From the NCBI GenBank assembly GCA_048267245.1, contig JBLWXV010000001.1, forward strand, positions 2,294,001 through 2,358,000: 64,000 bases of DNA, given 5' to 3'. A program made the translations under genes and the position numbers. Shown in pieces: positions 27,401 to 35,033 of this stretch. Every line of letters starts with the position of its first letter. Positions within the stretch are counted from its first letter, which is position 1. This DNA comes from JBLWXV01 sp048267245. Lineage in GTDB: Bacteria; Bdellovibrionota; Bacteriovoracia; Bacteriovoracales; Bacteriovoracaceae. The notes under the pieces are model-generated. The model made no database searches. It saw nothing but the letters and a program-made list of their open reading frames with translations, and was not told the DNA's origin.

Positions 27401-27497
27401 GCAAAGGGCGCTTAGAAAATCACCCTATGGCAATTACTGGGTGGTCGCTCCAAGTATCGAGAGTATGGAGTCGTTCACAGGCCTATCAGGTTTATAA
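24411..27497 (+). CDS. Three-domain fusion: lysine-type aminotransferase, GNAT acetyltransferase, degenerate aminotransferase
   Basis: A 1028-residue cytoplasmic protein. Residues 1-460 are a PLP-dependent class III aminotransferase: LTHSGAEANELAL, VEPMQCEGGDRF, FDEVQTGFHLG (Asp295) and CAKKAQMG with the PLP lysine at 332/333. EGGDR and KKxQ resemble L-lysine 6-aminotransferases. Residues about 520-695 are a GNAT domain (VRPEYQGRALG at 619-629). Residues about 715-1028 repeat the aminotransferase fold in degenerate form: the PLP-binding Asp region reads FNETASFGY and the lysine region YLGGQAGLTF has no lysine, so it is probably a pseudoenzyme or scaffold. Followed by the C45 hydrolase after 18 bases; all genes to 31147 run as one operon. 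Substrate is inferred to be a diamine amino acid. Confidence 0.85.
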   Translation: MSFHEGQIPLINDEVKNHSQEVLKSYYAGDFIPAEKKSYLSDLRHSRGPYLGITSKDNSTHYILDAASQIATIGLGFNPAAFFGVATHSDVWTNDTKGEFAANSIRALKSFMKRKTGWDELHLGLTHSGAEANELALGQAFENRSRKNARKVLAFEGSFHGRMMVTLSSTWNKSKREPFEWPGFETVYNAFAEDKKAEIFAPAPKNWKETWANELEICNEQKLSQLWKAESAKQPLIQSEIQVLCEVANKLQTGEIFAVIVEPMQCEGGDRFGTARFFNALALICRRFQVAIIFDEVQTGFHLGRDFFWHSTFNLKDENESPLLPDFVTCAKKAQMGMVFSPRPISLYEHQANLQEYQLAGLVRGLTHAILLDQSSERIATLEEHARKELLIICQKFSKHLENPRAFGLSFAVDVKDKTLVNKLIEKRFDVGLLYYPAGDNTLRFRLNTAFKTDDLKNLFKSLEIIFAHIFEGAPLSNISHFKTISSDPELHYQLSSLFLRSKLGDITEAKLMSEISQLMGDKGKFELIEISSKNYPELRQEIITIESDVYEPTRQTDISHFDHAMKNRNGLAFGIRADKKVVAIVFAAPLSEFPLERGLRQDPHFTDPDSLYMLDCTVRPEYQGRALGLILKVLLSSVATLRGRNRLQGRNRDRLAASMLAINLELGALEQNFIREDYPDFEAHRDVLYYSIDLSWPKNLPCDLSSSHARPCVTKTPELARMQELLPVAVNKICLSNFVSEDFLKDVKTLAAPMKEGLRHLYTTSGQSEACDKAAKTLWFNRDKEKFQTAPNFLTFRGHYFGAGSFLARSLSAVGETFFNVDHIEAITELKAKLKEKSYLALYLEPLGQLSGHRFELAELKEIIKLCHEVGTKVVFNETASFGYIADPEHYYLSSHPELDVDAVMCYLGGQAGLTFAKSEYFISAPLMMISTWDGDELSFALAADLCKRLLDKKNQVSSIAKKFKDQLEQSLSGSGAAVKLHNGFGRISGNIPLNLQRALRKSPYGNYWVVAPSIESMESFTGLSGL

Positions 27498-27515
27498 GAT
27501 TAACGAGGATTTTTA

Positions 27516-28601
27516 ATGAGTACCGATTGTCAGTTTCCCTATATAAAATACCGCTCTGATTGGAGTCCAATCAAATGTGGGCAGGCCCATGGAGAGAGCT
27601 TTCGCCGTGCCATCGGTGAGCTCTTCTCGATTCGTAGAGAGTTAATGCTCGCAAAGAATCCAAAGCTAAAGCCAAGACTCTCAGAACTAGCGCGCGAACA
27701 GTGGGAAGTATCTAAGAAGTACGACCCAGAGATCGCCCAAGAAATGCAAGGTATCGCAGAGGGTTCTGGACTAGATATTGACGACATTGTCATTCTCAAT
27801 AACTACACCGACTTTAGAGATATTACCCTCGCCGATGAAGGTTGCTCAACCATCGGAATCAAGCGTGGGAATACTCTGCTAGCGGGACAAACTTGGGATA
27901 TGCACAGTAGTGCAAAGAATTACATGTGCATGATTCACGCCCCAAAGAGAGAAGAGACTCCCGAGTCACTTATACTCTCACTCGTTGGATGCGTGGGACT
28001 CATGGGTGTCAACACCGAGCTTTGCACCGTGGGAGTTAATAATATTAACACCAAAAATGCTCGCGCTGCCCTGATATGGCCTCTGCTCGTGCGCTCGCTG
28101 CTAAAAGAGCGAAGCCTAGCAAGTATGGAGTCAAAACTGATGAAGGCCCCAGTCACCTCTGGTCACAATTATATTATTGCCGACAAAAAGGGTGTTGAGC
28201 ATTTTGAAGTCACCCCTACAAGTTTTGAAAAGGTTGCCTGGCAAGATAAGAATTTTGTTTTTCACACCAATCACTGCCTCACACAAAGTGCGATAGAAAT
28301 TGAAGAGCGAGGAACACAGTCAAGTACCACCCTCGCACGCTATGAGCTTCTCACTAAGAAAGCACCTAAAGTTGAGAGCTTTGAAGAATTAAAGGCCATG
28401 CTTCAAGATCATGAGTCTCACCCCATGTCGATTTGCTCACACTTTGAAAGTGGCGCCCAGGACCCGTCAATGACATGCGCTGGCGGAATCGTAAATCAAG
28501 TCAGTGGTGAAACCTTCTTTTGGAGAGGCTGCCCCACATATGACGACAACTACAGAAGCTTCAACTTTAAACTGGAGGATTCTTCCTTTGTGAAGAATTA
28601 G
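27516..28601 (+). CDS. C45-type autoproteolytic acyltransferase/hydrolase (IAT-like)
   Basis: A 361-residue Ntn-type hydrolase related to isopenicillin N acyltransferase. The autoprocessing site is G109-C110 in DEGCSTIG; after cleavage C110 would be the N-terminal nucleophile. Further family features are QTWDMH, GVNTELCTVGVNN and HTNHCLT. Members cleave or exchange amide-linked acyl groups. In this operon it occupies the place of the M20 deacylase YodQ of the Bacillus beta-lysine operon, so it may remove the acyl group added by the GNAT domain of the preceding gene. No signal peptide, hence cytoplasmic. Confidence 0.8.
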   Translation: MSTDCQFPYIKYRSDWSPIKCGQAHGESFRRAIGELFSIRRELMLAKNPKLKPRLSELAREQWEVSKKYDPEIAQEMQGIAEGSGLDIDDIVILNNYTDFRDITLADEGCSTIGIKRGNTLLAGQTWDMHSSAKNYMCMIHAPKREETPESLILSLVGCVGLMGVNTELCTVGVNNINTKNARAALIWPLLVRSLLKERSLASMESKLMKAPVTSGHNYIIADKKGVEHFEVTPTSFEKVAWQDKNFVFHTNHCLTQSAIEIEERGTQSSTTLARYELLTKKAPKVESFEELKAMLQDHESHPMSICSHFESGAQDPSMTCAGGIVNQVSGETFFWRGCPTYDDNYRSFNFKLEDSSFVKN

Positions 28602-28606
28602 AAGTT

Positions 28607-29818
28607 ATGGATCCATCATTTTTCTGGACCTGGGCAAAACAAAGTACTTCTGACACTTTTGATCTCACAAGCGCCAGTAGTGGGGTCATGGATGTAAATT
28701 ACAATGGCAAGGCCAGTAAGATTATTGATCTCTCCTCAGTAAGCTATCAGGCAAGCTTTGGACACTCTCCAGAATTTATCTTAAGTGCCATCAAGGCGCA
28801 GATGGATCGCTTTAGTGTGGCCTCCCCTAAAGCAAACTTTGCTTTAAAAGAAAATGTGGCAGCAGGACTTGTGGATTCTCTTGGAATCGGTCCTGGCAAG
28901 ATCTACTTTTGTAACTCGGGCTCTGAAGCAATTGAGAATGCCCTCAAAATTATGCGCTCTCAAAAGGGCAAGAAAATTGTTCTAAGCCGCAGACTCAGCT
29001 ATCACGGCTCGACACTTGGAAGTCTCTCAATATCTGGGGATTGGAGAAGAGACGATCATCAAACTATTGACGAGTGGAATGCCTTTATTCCTGAACCCCA
29101 CGAAGACCCCACTCTCGCTCAAACCCGAGCGATTATTGAGAAAATTGGCCCCGAGAAAATTGCTGGCTTTTGCTTAGAGACGGTCACGGGTAGCAACGGC
29201 ATCATTATCGCCCCCGAAGCTTGGTGGATGGGTATTCAAGATCTTTGTAATGAATTTAAGCTGGGCCTCATTATAGACGAGGTTATTTGTGGCTTTGGTC
29301 GCACTGGAAAACCATTTGGAATTCATCACTACCCGCTCTTAAAGCCTGATATGGTCTGTATGGCCAAGGCAATCACAGGGGGAGTTTTTCCTCTTGGCGC
29401 AGTCTACGTCTCACAAAAATATAGTAGTCACTACCAAGAGCATATCTTCTCAATTGGAACAACCAATACTGGTCACCCACTTGCTATGGCAGCGGCCAAG
29501 GCAGTACTAGCAAAAATGGAGTCCAAAGACTTCTGGGAAAATATTCAAATTAGAGAGGAAATCCTTTCAAGTTTTCAAACGAGATTGAAAAAGTACTCTC
29601 ACGTAAAAGAAACCCGCCGCCTAGGCTGTTTAATGGCCATCGAATTAGATGCTCCAATCCCTTGGGCCCGAGCGATGGAGTACGGTCTCTACCTCATTAC
29701 AACTAAGAGCAGAGTTATCATAGCCCCGGCCCTCACTATGAGTGTGGATGAATATACTGAAGGTCTTCATCGCTTAGATAAACTCATTAAAGAAAATGGA
29801 GTAAGCAGTGAGTCCTAG
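28607..29818 (+). CDS. Class III PLP-dependent aminotransferase
   Basis: A 403-residue enzyme with intact active site: FCNSGSEAIENALK for phosphate binding, IIDEV with the pyridine-binding D224, GFGRTG and the PLP lysine K254 in MAKAITGG. Family members transaminate omega-amino or beta-amino acids and 4-aminobutyrate. It begins 5 bases after the C45 gene and overlaps the CoA-transferase alpha gene by 11 bases, so product and CoA transfer are probably consecutive: amino group removed, keto acid activated with CoA. It corresponds in type to YodT of Bacillus. Confidence 0.85.
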   Translation: MDPSFFWTWAKQSTSDTFDLTSASSGVMDVNYNGKASKIIDLSSVSYQASFGHSPEFILSAIKAQMDRFSVASPKANFALKENVAAGLVDSLGIGPGKIYFCNSGSEAIENALKIMRSQKGKKIVLSRRLSYHGSTLGSLSISGDWRRDDHQTIDEWNAFIPEPHEDPTLAQTRAIIEKIGPEKIAGFCLETVTGSNGIIIAPEAWWMGIQDLCNEFKLGLIIDEVICGFGRTGKPFGIHHYPLLKPDMVCMAKAITGGVFPLGAVYVSQKYSSHYQEHIFSIGTTNTGHPLAMAAAKAVLAKMESKDFWENIQIREEILSSFQTRLKKYSHVKETRRLGCLMAIELDAPIPWARAMEYGLYLITTKSRVIIAPALTMSVDEYTEGLHRLDKLIKENGVSSES

Positions 29819-30521
29819 TAAGATTTTCGCTGACGCTACGTCTGCGACTGCCGATATATTCTCTGGGGCCACACTTATGAGTGGTGGTTTTGGTCTCTGT
29901 GGAATCGCGGAAAATTGCATTGATGCCCTGGCCTTGCGAGATGACCTCAAAGACCTGACGGTTATCTCAAATAATATTGGCAATAGTGGGCGAGGCCTAG
30001 TGAAGATCCTTGTGAAGGATATGATCAAAAAGGCTTACTGTTCCTATATTGGGGGCAACCCCGATCTTGAGAAACGTGTGCTAGATAAATCTATCGAAAT
30101 TGAGCTCGTTCCCCAAGGTACCTTTAGCGAACGTATCCGCGCTGCGGGACTTGGAATTCGCGCCTTCTATACACCAACAGGTTACAAAACCACGGTAGCA
30201 GAAGGTAAGGAAGAGCGAATTTTTGATCGCCCCTGTATTCTAGAGACGGCCTTGCACGCAGACTTTGCCATCATTAAGGCCCAGAAGGCCGACCCTTATG
30301 GCAATCTCTGGTTTAAAGAAACTGCGAGAAACTTCTCTCCACTCATGGCCATGGCCGCCAAAGTGACAATTGTTGAAGTCGAAGAATTAGTCGGCTTAGG
30401 CGATATTGCTCCAGAAGACATTCACCTACCAGGTCTCTTTGTACAAAGAATCTTTCAGGGCAAAAACTATAAAAACGATATTGAATTTTTAAAACTCTCT
30501 CAAGAGCAGGTAGATTCATGA
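29808..30521 (+). CDS. 3-oxoacid CoA-transferase, subunit A
   Basis: A 237-residue alpha subunit of a family I CoA-transferase. Features: MSGGFGLCGIAENCIDAL at the N-terminus (CoA-binding glycine motif), GTFSERIRAAGLGIRAFYTPTG and KAQKADPYGNLWF. The pair exchanges CoA between succinyl- or acyl-CoA and a 3-oxoacid. It starts at GTG 29808 with GGAG upstream, inside the end of the aminotransferase, and shares an ATGA with the beta subunit. Confidence 0.92.
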   Translation: MSPSKIFADATSATADIFSGATLMSGGFGLCGIAENCIDALALRDDLKDLTVISNNIGNSGRGLVKILVKDMIKKAYCSYIGGNPDLEKRVLDKSIEIELVPQGTFSERIRAAGLGIRAFYTPTGYKTTVAEGKEERIFDRPCILETALHADFAIIKAQKADPYGNLWFKETARNFSPLMAMAAKVTIVEVEELVGLGDIAPEDIHLPGLFVQRIFQGKNYKNDIEFLKLSQEQVDS

Positions 30522-31147
30522 GCTGGACAACCGTAGAGATGGCCAAGGAAGTTATTGCTCTCTTTCCTGAAGGGGCCAGTGTTAATCTAGGAATTGGACT
30601 TCCAACAGAGATTGCCGAACAGCTTCCCAGTAACTCCTCAGTTATGATTCACTCTGAAAATGGAGTGCTAGGTGTAGCGGGAAGACCAACAAAAGAGACT
30701 CTCTCTGCAACTCTTATCAATGCTGGAAAAGAGACCATCAGTATAAAGAAGGGCGCAAGCTTCTTTGATAGCTCTCTTAGTTTTGGCATGATCCGCGGCG
30801 GTCACATTGACTTCTGTGTCCTTGGGGGAATGGAAGTTGATTCAGAAGGAAGCCTTGCCAATTGGATGATCCCTGGAAAGAAAATCACTGGTATGGGCGG
30901 TGCTATGGATCTCGTTCATGGGGCCAAGAATGTCATTATTATGATGACTCACTTTAATAAAGACGGTGCACCAAAACTAAAGAAAGTATGCGAGCTTCCT
31001 CTCACAGGACACGCCGTGGTTAATAAGGTTGTGACAGATCTCGCCCTCTTTGAAATCAAAGCGGGAAAATTCCATTTAATTAAATTGGCACCAGGAGTTA
31101 AGGAAAGTGATCTCAAACTCTCGCCAGATATTTACTCTAGTAGGTGA
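30518..31147 (+). CDS. 3-oxoacid CoA-transferase, subunit B
   Basis: A 209-residue beta subunit carrying the catalytic glutamate in HSENGVLG. VNLGIGLPTEIAEQL, GGHIDFCVLGGMEVD and GMGGAMDLVHGAKNVIIMM are standard family motifs. It forms a heteromer with the product of the preceding gene, which it overlaps by four bases. Together they would convert a keto acid produced by the upstream aminotransferase to its CoA ester. Confidence 0.93.
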   Translation: MSWTTVEMAKEVIALFPEGASVNLGIGLPTEIAEQLPSNSSVMIHSENGVLGVAGRPTKETLSATLINAGKETISIKKGASFFDSSLSFGMIRGGHIDFCVLGGMEVDSEGSLANWMIPGKKITGMGGAMDLVHGAKNVIIMMTHFNKDGAPKLKKVCELPLTGHAVVNKVVTDLALFEIKAGKFHLIKLAPGVKESDLKLSPDIYSSR

Positions 31148-31148
31148 A

Positions 31149-32195
31149 ATGATTTTACTGGCCGTGAGCATTGTTCTATTTGGAACCTTTCAAGGGGTAT
31201 TTGGACAAATTGCTCCTAATCAAGAAGAGATCATTAGAGAAATCCTAGACACCACTCAACAACCAAAACTCATCAGTGCTGATCAATTTGGGGGAAAGGG
31301 TTATATCTATCGCTCTGAACCTTGGGGGGATAACGATTCAATTTACGGTTATAAATTTAGATCACCTCTAAAAACAAGAGAAATTCTCCGCTACGAAGAC
31401 ACAATTATCTATGACAAGGTTTATCATATTGATGGGCCACTCACTCGAAGAGTGCCACAAACGCAACTAGAAGCGCCGGAGAACACAGTCACAATCATGG
31501 GTTGTTCATTTATGTTTGGTGTCGGCCTTAACGATGATGAAACAATTATGGCAAACCTCACACGTGAGCTCCCCAATACACAAGTGGATAATATTACCCT
31601 GATTGGCTCGGGCCCAAATAACACTCTAGCCTACCTTGAAGAGACCCATACATTTCGCCCAGGACAAGAAGAAATCTACATCTACACTTTCTCTGAGGAC
31701 GAACATGTTACACGCGCCAATGGCTTCATGGTTCCTCTTGAATGGCTAGCAACCTCACCGTATTACAAAGAAGAACAAGTAAATGGGAAGCGAAGAATGG
31801 TTCGCACTGGAACCATTGAAGAGCACTGGCCAGTTAGATCAAAAGTTCTTACTTGGCTTAGAAATTATCTCTTCATTCCACTACAGATCAATCGCGATTT
31901 CCCCCCTATCAGAGACTCTCACCGCGAGTACACCTGCAATTTGATCGAACAGATGGATAGAGAGATCAAGAGTAAAAATCCTAAAGCTCAGTTTTATGTA
32001 TACTACTATCCCTTTTCTCCGCCACCAAATGATTACTATCATCAATGTTTTAGTGAGAGAGGGATTAACGAGCTCTCATTTCAAAAAATTAAAGCGCAAG
32101 GTCTCAGGTACCCACACGATGGGCATCCAAACGAGCAAGGTTCACAGATAATTGCTCGCGATATAGTAAGGGCCTTAAGAGAATTTAAAAAATAG
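31149..32195 (+). CDS. Membrane-anchored SGNH-hydrolase-like protein
   Basis: A 348-residue protein starting at ATG 31149, one base after the CoA-transferase stop; an upstream ATG at 31107 within that gene is less likely because it would add residues before the hydrophobic segment (MILLAVSIVLFGTFQGVFG). Block I of the SGNH fold is seen in MGCSFMFGVG (nucleophile Ser) and block V in DGHPNEQG (catalytic Asp and His). Likely exported but anchored. Proteins like this commonly accompany carbamoyltransferase-SxtJ-DUF5989 genes, which follow here. The substrate is unknown; modification of a surface sugar or polymer is inference. Confidence 0.7.
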   Translation: MILLAVSIVLFGTFQGVFGQIAPNQEEIIREILDTTQQPKLISADQFGGKGYIYRSEPWGDNDSIYGYKFRSPLKTREILRYEDTIIYDKVYHIDGPLTRRVPQTQLEAPENTVTIMGCSFMFGVGLNDDETIMANLTRELPNTQVDNITLIGSGPNNTLAYLEETHTFRPGQEEIYIYTFSEDEHVTRANGFMVPLEWLATSPYYKEEQVNGKRRMVRTGTIEEHWPVRSKVLTWLRNYLFIPLQINRDFPPIRDSHREYTCNLIEQMDREIKSKNPKAQFYVYYYPFSPPPNDYYHQCFSERGINELSFQKIKAQGLRYPHDGHPNEQGSQIIARDIVRALREFKK

Positions 32196-32337
32196 TGTAG
32201 ATAAATGGACTTACAGGCGAGCTTTGAATGAAGAAGGCCAGTAACCCCATTAAGAGAAAAATAACCACTAAAGGTATAAATATATATTTTTTTCGTCTCT
32301 TAAAATATTTGATATAATCTTTAAATTGGAAACTCAT
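32185..32337 (-). CDS. DUF5989-family small membrane protein (50 residues)
   Basis: A gene of 51 codons on the minus strand, from ATG at 32337 to TAA at 32185. The product has a basic start (KDYIKYFKRRKK), one hydrophobic segment (YIFIPLVVIFLLMGLLAFF) and ends in SPFIYTIF, the pattern of DUF5989 proteins. In other genomes these are found beside SxtJ-type membrane proteins and carbamoyltransferases, as here, normally in the same direction. This copy is opposite to its neighbours and its last 11 bases overlap the 3' end of the SGNH gene. No clear ribosome-binding site is visible. Confidence 0.75.
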   Translation of the reverse strand: MSFQFKDYIKYFKRRKKYIFIPLVVIFLLMGLLAFFIQSSPVSPFIYTIF

Positions 32338-32372
32338 CAAATAAGATTAGCATAATTTTAAAAGATTTAGGG

Positions 32373-32744
32373 ATGAAAACTTTCGACTACCATCACGACG
32401 ATACCCAAGTTGGGCCCGGCAAATTCTTGATCGGTCTGTGCATCATTGTGCTAATAGTGGCCGCAATAAATTATCAACACGTCCCCATTCTACTAATATG
32501 CCTGGGCACTCTCTCGCTCTGCCTGCTACTCTACTTTCTGGCGAGACCAATCTTTTCAATATTTGTCTCTGGCTGGATGGGTGTCACAGATAAAATTTCT
32601 GCATTGATCACCCCAATCTTACTGACAGTCTTTTACTACCTCCTGTTCTCGCCCTACGCTCTCTTTGCGAAGCTCTTTATAAAATCTAAGTCAACAGGCT
32701 GGAGCGAGTCGCAATACCCAGTAGATTTCAATGAACCCTTTTAG
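32373..32744 (+). CDS. SxtJ-like membrane protein
   Basis: A 123-residue protein with three hydrophobic segments (about residues 17-35, 38-60 and 76-100) and the region SGWMGVTDKISALITPILLTVFYYLLFSP typical of SxtJ-family membrane proteins. Those proteins are named from the saxitoxin cluster but occur widely next to carbamoyltransferases without toxin genes. AGGG lies just before the start codon. It is 9 bases before the carbamoyltransferase and divergent from the DUF5989 gene by 35 bases. Confidence 0.75.
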   Translation: MKTFDYHHDDTQVGPGKFLIGLCIIVLIVAAINYQHVPILLICLGTLSLCLLLYFLARPIFSIFVSGWMGVTDKISALITPILLTVFYYLLFSPYALFAKLFIKSKSTGWSESQYPVDFNEPF

Positions 32745-32753
32745 GCCGCCATT

Positions 32754-34562
32754 ATGATGTACACACTTGGAATTTCCGCCTACTACCACGACAGCGCAGT
32801 AACCCTTCTCAAGGGAAGTGAAATCATTGCGGCCGCTCAAGAAGAGAGATTCACCAGGGTAAAAAATGATGAGCGCTTCCCGCATCTAGCACTCAATTAT
32901 GTATTAAGTGAAGCACAGATAAGCCTTGCTGATGTTGACGCCATCGTCTTTTATGAAAAGCCGATCCTCAAATTTGAACGAATCTTAGAAACCTTTATTA
33001 ATGAGGCCCCGTTTGGGCCAAAATCCTTCGTCTATGGTCTTCCGAAGGTTTTAAAAAAGCTTTTCTTTAGAAGGCAGCTCAGTCGTGAGCTGGCAAAGCA
33101 CCAAGTAGACAAGAGACAAATCAAGGAGCAAAAACTCTATTTTTCAACCCATCACCTCTCACACGCGGCCAGTGCCTACTACCCCTCTCCCTTTAAAGAA
33201 GCGTTTGTGCTCACTTTGGATGGAGTTGGTGAGTGGACAACCACCGCGCTCTTTAAGGCCCAAGGCCACACCCTCATTCCGGTAAAGGAACTTCACTTTC
33301 CGAGCTCACTCGGAATGCTCTACAGCACTTTTACGGCGCTACTTGGATTTAAAGTGAATGAGGGTGAATACAAGGTTATGGGACTCGCCCCCTATGGGTC
33401 TCCACGCTTTTATGAAATTTTTAAAAGTGAATTGGTTGAAATGAAAGACGACGGATCTTTTTCTCTCAATATGAGCTACTTTAGCTATACCAGAAGGGAG
33501 AGAATGTATTCGCGAAAGCTCATCAAGCTCTGTGAGCTAGAGCGTGCTCGCACAAGTAAAGATGAATTGAATCAAGTTCACATGGACATAGCCGCTAGTC
33601 TTCAAAAACTTCTTGAAGAGCTCATAATTAATCTCATTGGATCTCTTAAAAGAGACTATCAATTCACTAATCTCTGCCTTGCTGGAGGAGTGGCACTCAA
33701 TTGCGTGGCCAATGGCAAGATTGAGCGCGAGTTAGGACTAGAGGGACTTTGGATACAACCGGCCGCTGGAGACGCAGGTGGCTCTCTTGGCGCCGCTCTC
33801 GCCTACTATCATCTTCATACCGGTGGATCTCGAGAATCTAAATTTCCAGACGCCATGAAGGGCGCAAAGCTTGGTCCTTCTTTTAGTAGCGAGACAATTG
33901 ACGCCGCTATCGAGAAGTTTTCCCACCAAATAAAGTGTGTGCGATTTGGCGATGACGATGAAGAAAAACTTATCAAGGCCTGTAGCAAACTTTTACTTGA
34001 ACAAAAGACGATGGGCTGGTTTCAAGGACGTATGGAGTTTGGACCTCGAGCTCTGGGATCGCGCTCTATTTTGGCCGACCCCAGAGGGCTAGAAATGCAA
34101 AAGACACTCAACCTGCAGATTAAGTTTAGAGAGTCCTTTCGCCCATTCGCTCCAATGATTCTTGAGGAGGAGGCCCATAACTGGTTTGAGCAGAGCTCTC
34201 ATAGTCCTTACATGCTCAAGGTCTATCAACTAAAAGAAGAACATCGCCATCAACTCTCCCCAGATGATTTAAAAAAGAGTGGACTTCAGATGCTCGAGCG
34301 AAACCACTGCTCAGTTCCGGCCACCACTCACATTGACTATAGCGCGAGGGTACAGACACTTAGAAAATCTGATAACCCACGACTTCACACATTGATTAAA
34401 GAATTTTCAAAGACCTCAAATATTCCGATGATCGTCAACACGAGCTTTAACTTAAAAGATGAACCCATTGTGTGCACGCCAGAGGACGCCCTTAACTGCT
34501 TTTTTAATTGTGGTCTCGACGTGCTGGTTCTAGGAAATAACATCATTACAAAAGTCTCTTGA
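32754..34562 (+). CDS. Carbamoyltransferase (NodU/TobZ family)
   Basis: A 602-residue enzyme of the family that transfers a carbamoyl group from carbamoyl phosphate via carbamoyl-adenylate to a hydroxyl on a sugar or natural product. The N-terminal Kae1-like ATPase domain shows GISAYYHDSAVTLL, HHLSHAASAYYPSP (metal-binding His) and TLDGVGEWTT; the C-terminal domain has GRMEFGPRALGSRSILADPR and RESFRPFAPMI. Start is ATG 32754 or the adjoining ATG 32757. It closes the SGNH/SxtJ/DUF5989 module. The acceptor is unknown; a lipid-linked or surface sugar is a reasonable guess. Confidence 0.92.
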   Translation: MMYTLGISAYYHDSAVTLLKGSEIIAAAQEERFTRVKNDERFPHLALNYVLSEAQISLADVDAIVFYEKPILKFERILETFINEAPFGPKSFVYGLPKVLKKLFFRRQLSRELAKHQVDKRQIKEQKLYFSTHHLSHAASAYYPSPFKEAFVLTLDGVGEWTTTALFKAQGHTLIPVKELHFPSSLGMLYSTFTALLGFKVNEGEYKVMGLAPYGSPRFYEIFKSELVEMKDDGSFSLNMSYFSYTRRERMYSRKLIKLCELERARTSKDELNQVHMDIAASLQKLLEELIINLIGSLKRDYQFTNLCLAGGVALNCVANGKIERELGLEGLWIQPAAGDAGGSLGAALAYYHLHTGGSRESKFPDAMKGAKLGPSFSSETIDAAIEKFSHQIKCVRFGDDDEEKLIKACSKLLLEQKTMGWFQGRMEFGPRALGSRSILADPRGLEMQKTLNLQIKFRESFRPFAPMILEEEAHNWFEQSSHSPYMLKVYQLKEEHRHQLSPDDLKKSGLQMLERNHCSVPATTHIDYSARVQTLRKSDNPRLHTLIKEFSKTSNIPMIVNTSFNLKDEPIVCTPEDALNCFFNCGLDVLVLGNNIITKVS

Positions 34563-34703
34563 TTTCAAAGAGTAAACACAAAGTAGTCCGTGTAAGTTTT
34601 GTTTAATTTAATGTGGTCTCAAATGAGAGGTCTCACAATTGCGTAGGCACAACCCGACATGTTTGCATCTATCTTTAAGGTTTTATTCTATAAGGAGATA
34701 GAG

Positions 34704-35000
34704 ATGAAAACATTTATTGCCCTTTTTGCTCTCGTAGCGGCCTCAAATGCCTTTGCAATTTCGCGCTACAATTCCCTCAACTACAGCTGTGCTCAAATTA
34801 AATCCATCATTAAGGATGAAGGCGCAGTAATCTTGCGCTATCCCTCGACACGCGTTCCAGGACTCACTCTTTATGATCGCTATGTGAAGCACGGTGGTTA
34901 CTGCTGGGGCAGTGATGAGAGAAATAGCACCTACGTTCCAAGTGCAGACATGACAAAATGTCGCGTCTACAACTGTAAGCCTAGATCAAACGATAGATAG
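34704..35000 (+). CDS. Small secreted Cys-containing protein
   Basis: A 98-residue protein starting at ATG 34704 (AAGGAG seven bases before); an upstream ATG at 34659 would bury the signal peptide. The signal peptide ends at SNAFA (residue 18). The mature 80 residues contain four Cys (NYSCAQ, GYCWG, TKCRVYNC), suggesting disulfides. The stretch CAQIKSIIKDEGAVILRYP resembles small secreted proteins of unknown function widespread in Proteobacteria. Its own terminator follows, so it is monocistronic. Confidence 0.7.
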   Translation: MKTFIALFALVAASNAFAISRYNSLNYSCAQIKSIIKDEGAVILRYPSTRVPGLTLYDRYVKHGGYCWGSDERNSTYVPSADMTKCRVYNCKPRSNDR

Positions 35001-35009
35001 AAAATTGAA

Positions 35010-35033
35010 GGCCCCGCAAGGGGCCTGATTTTT
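35010..35033. terminator. Terminator shared by two convergent small-protein genes
   Basis: A 6-bp stem GGCCCC/GGGGCC with a GCAA loop, followed by TGATTTTT. It lies 9 bases after the plus-strand stop and reaches the stop codon of the minus-strand gene at 35032. Confidence 0.8.
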
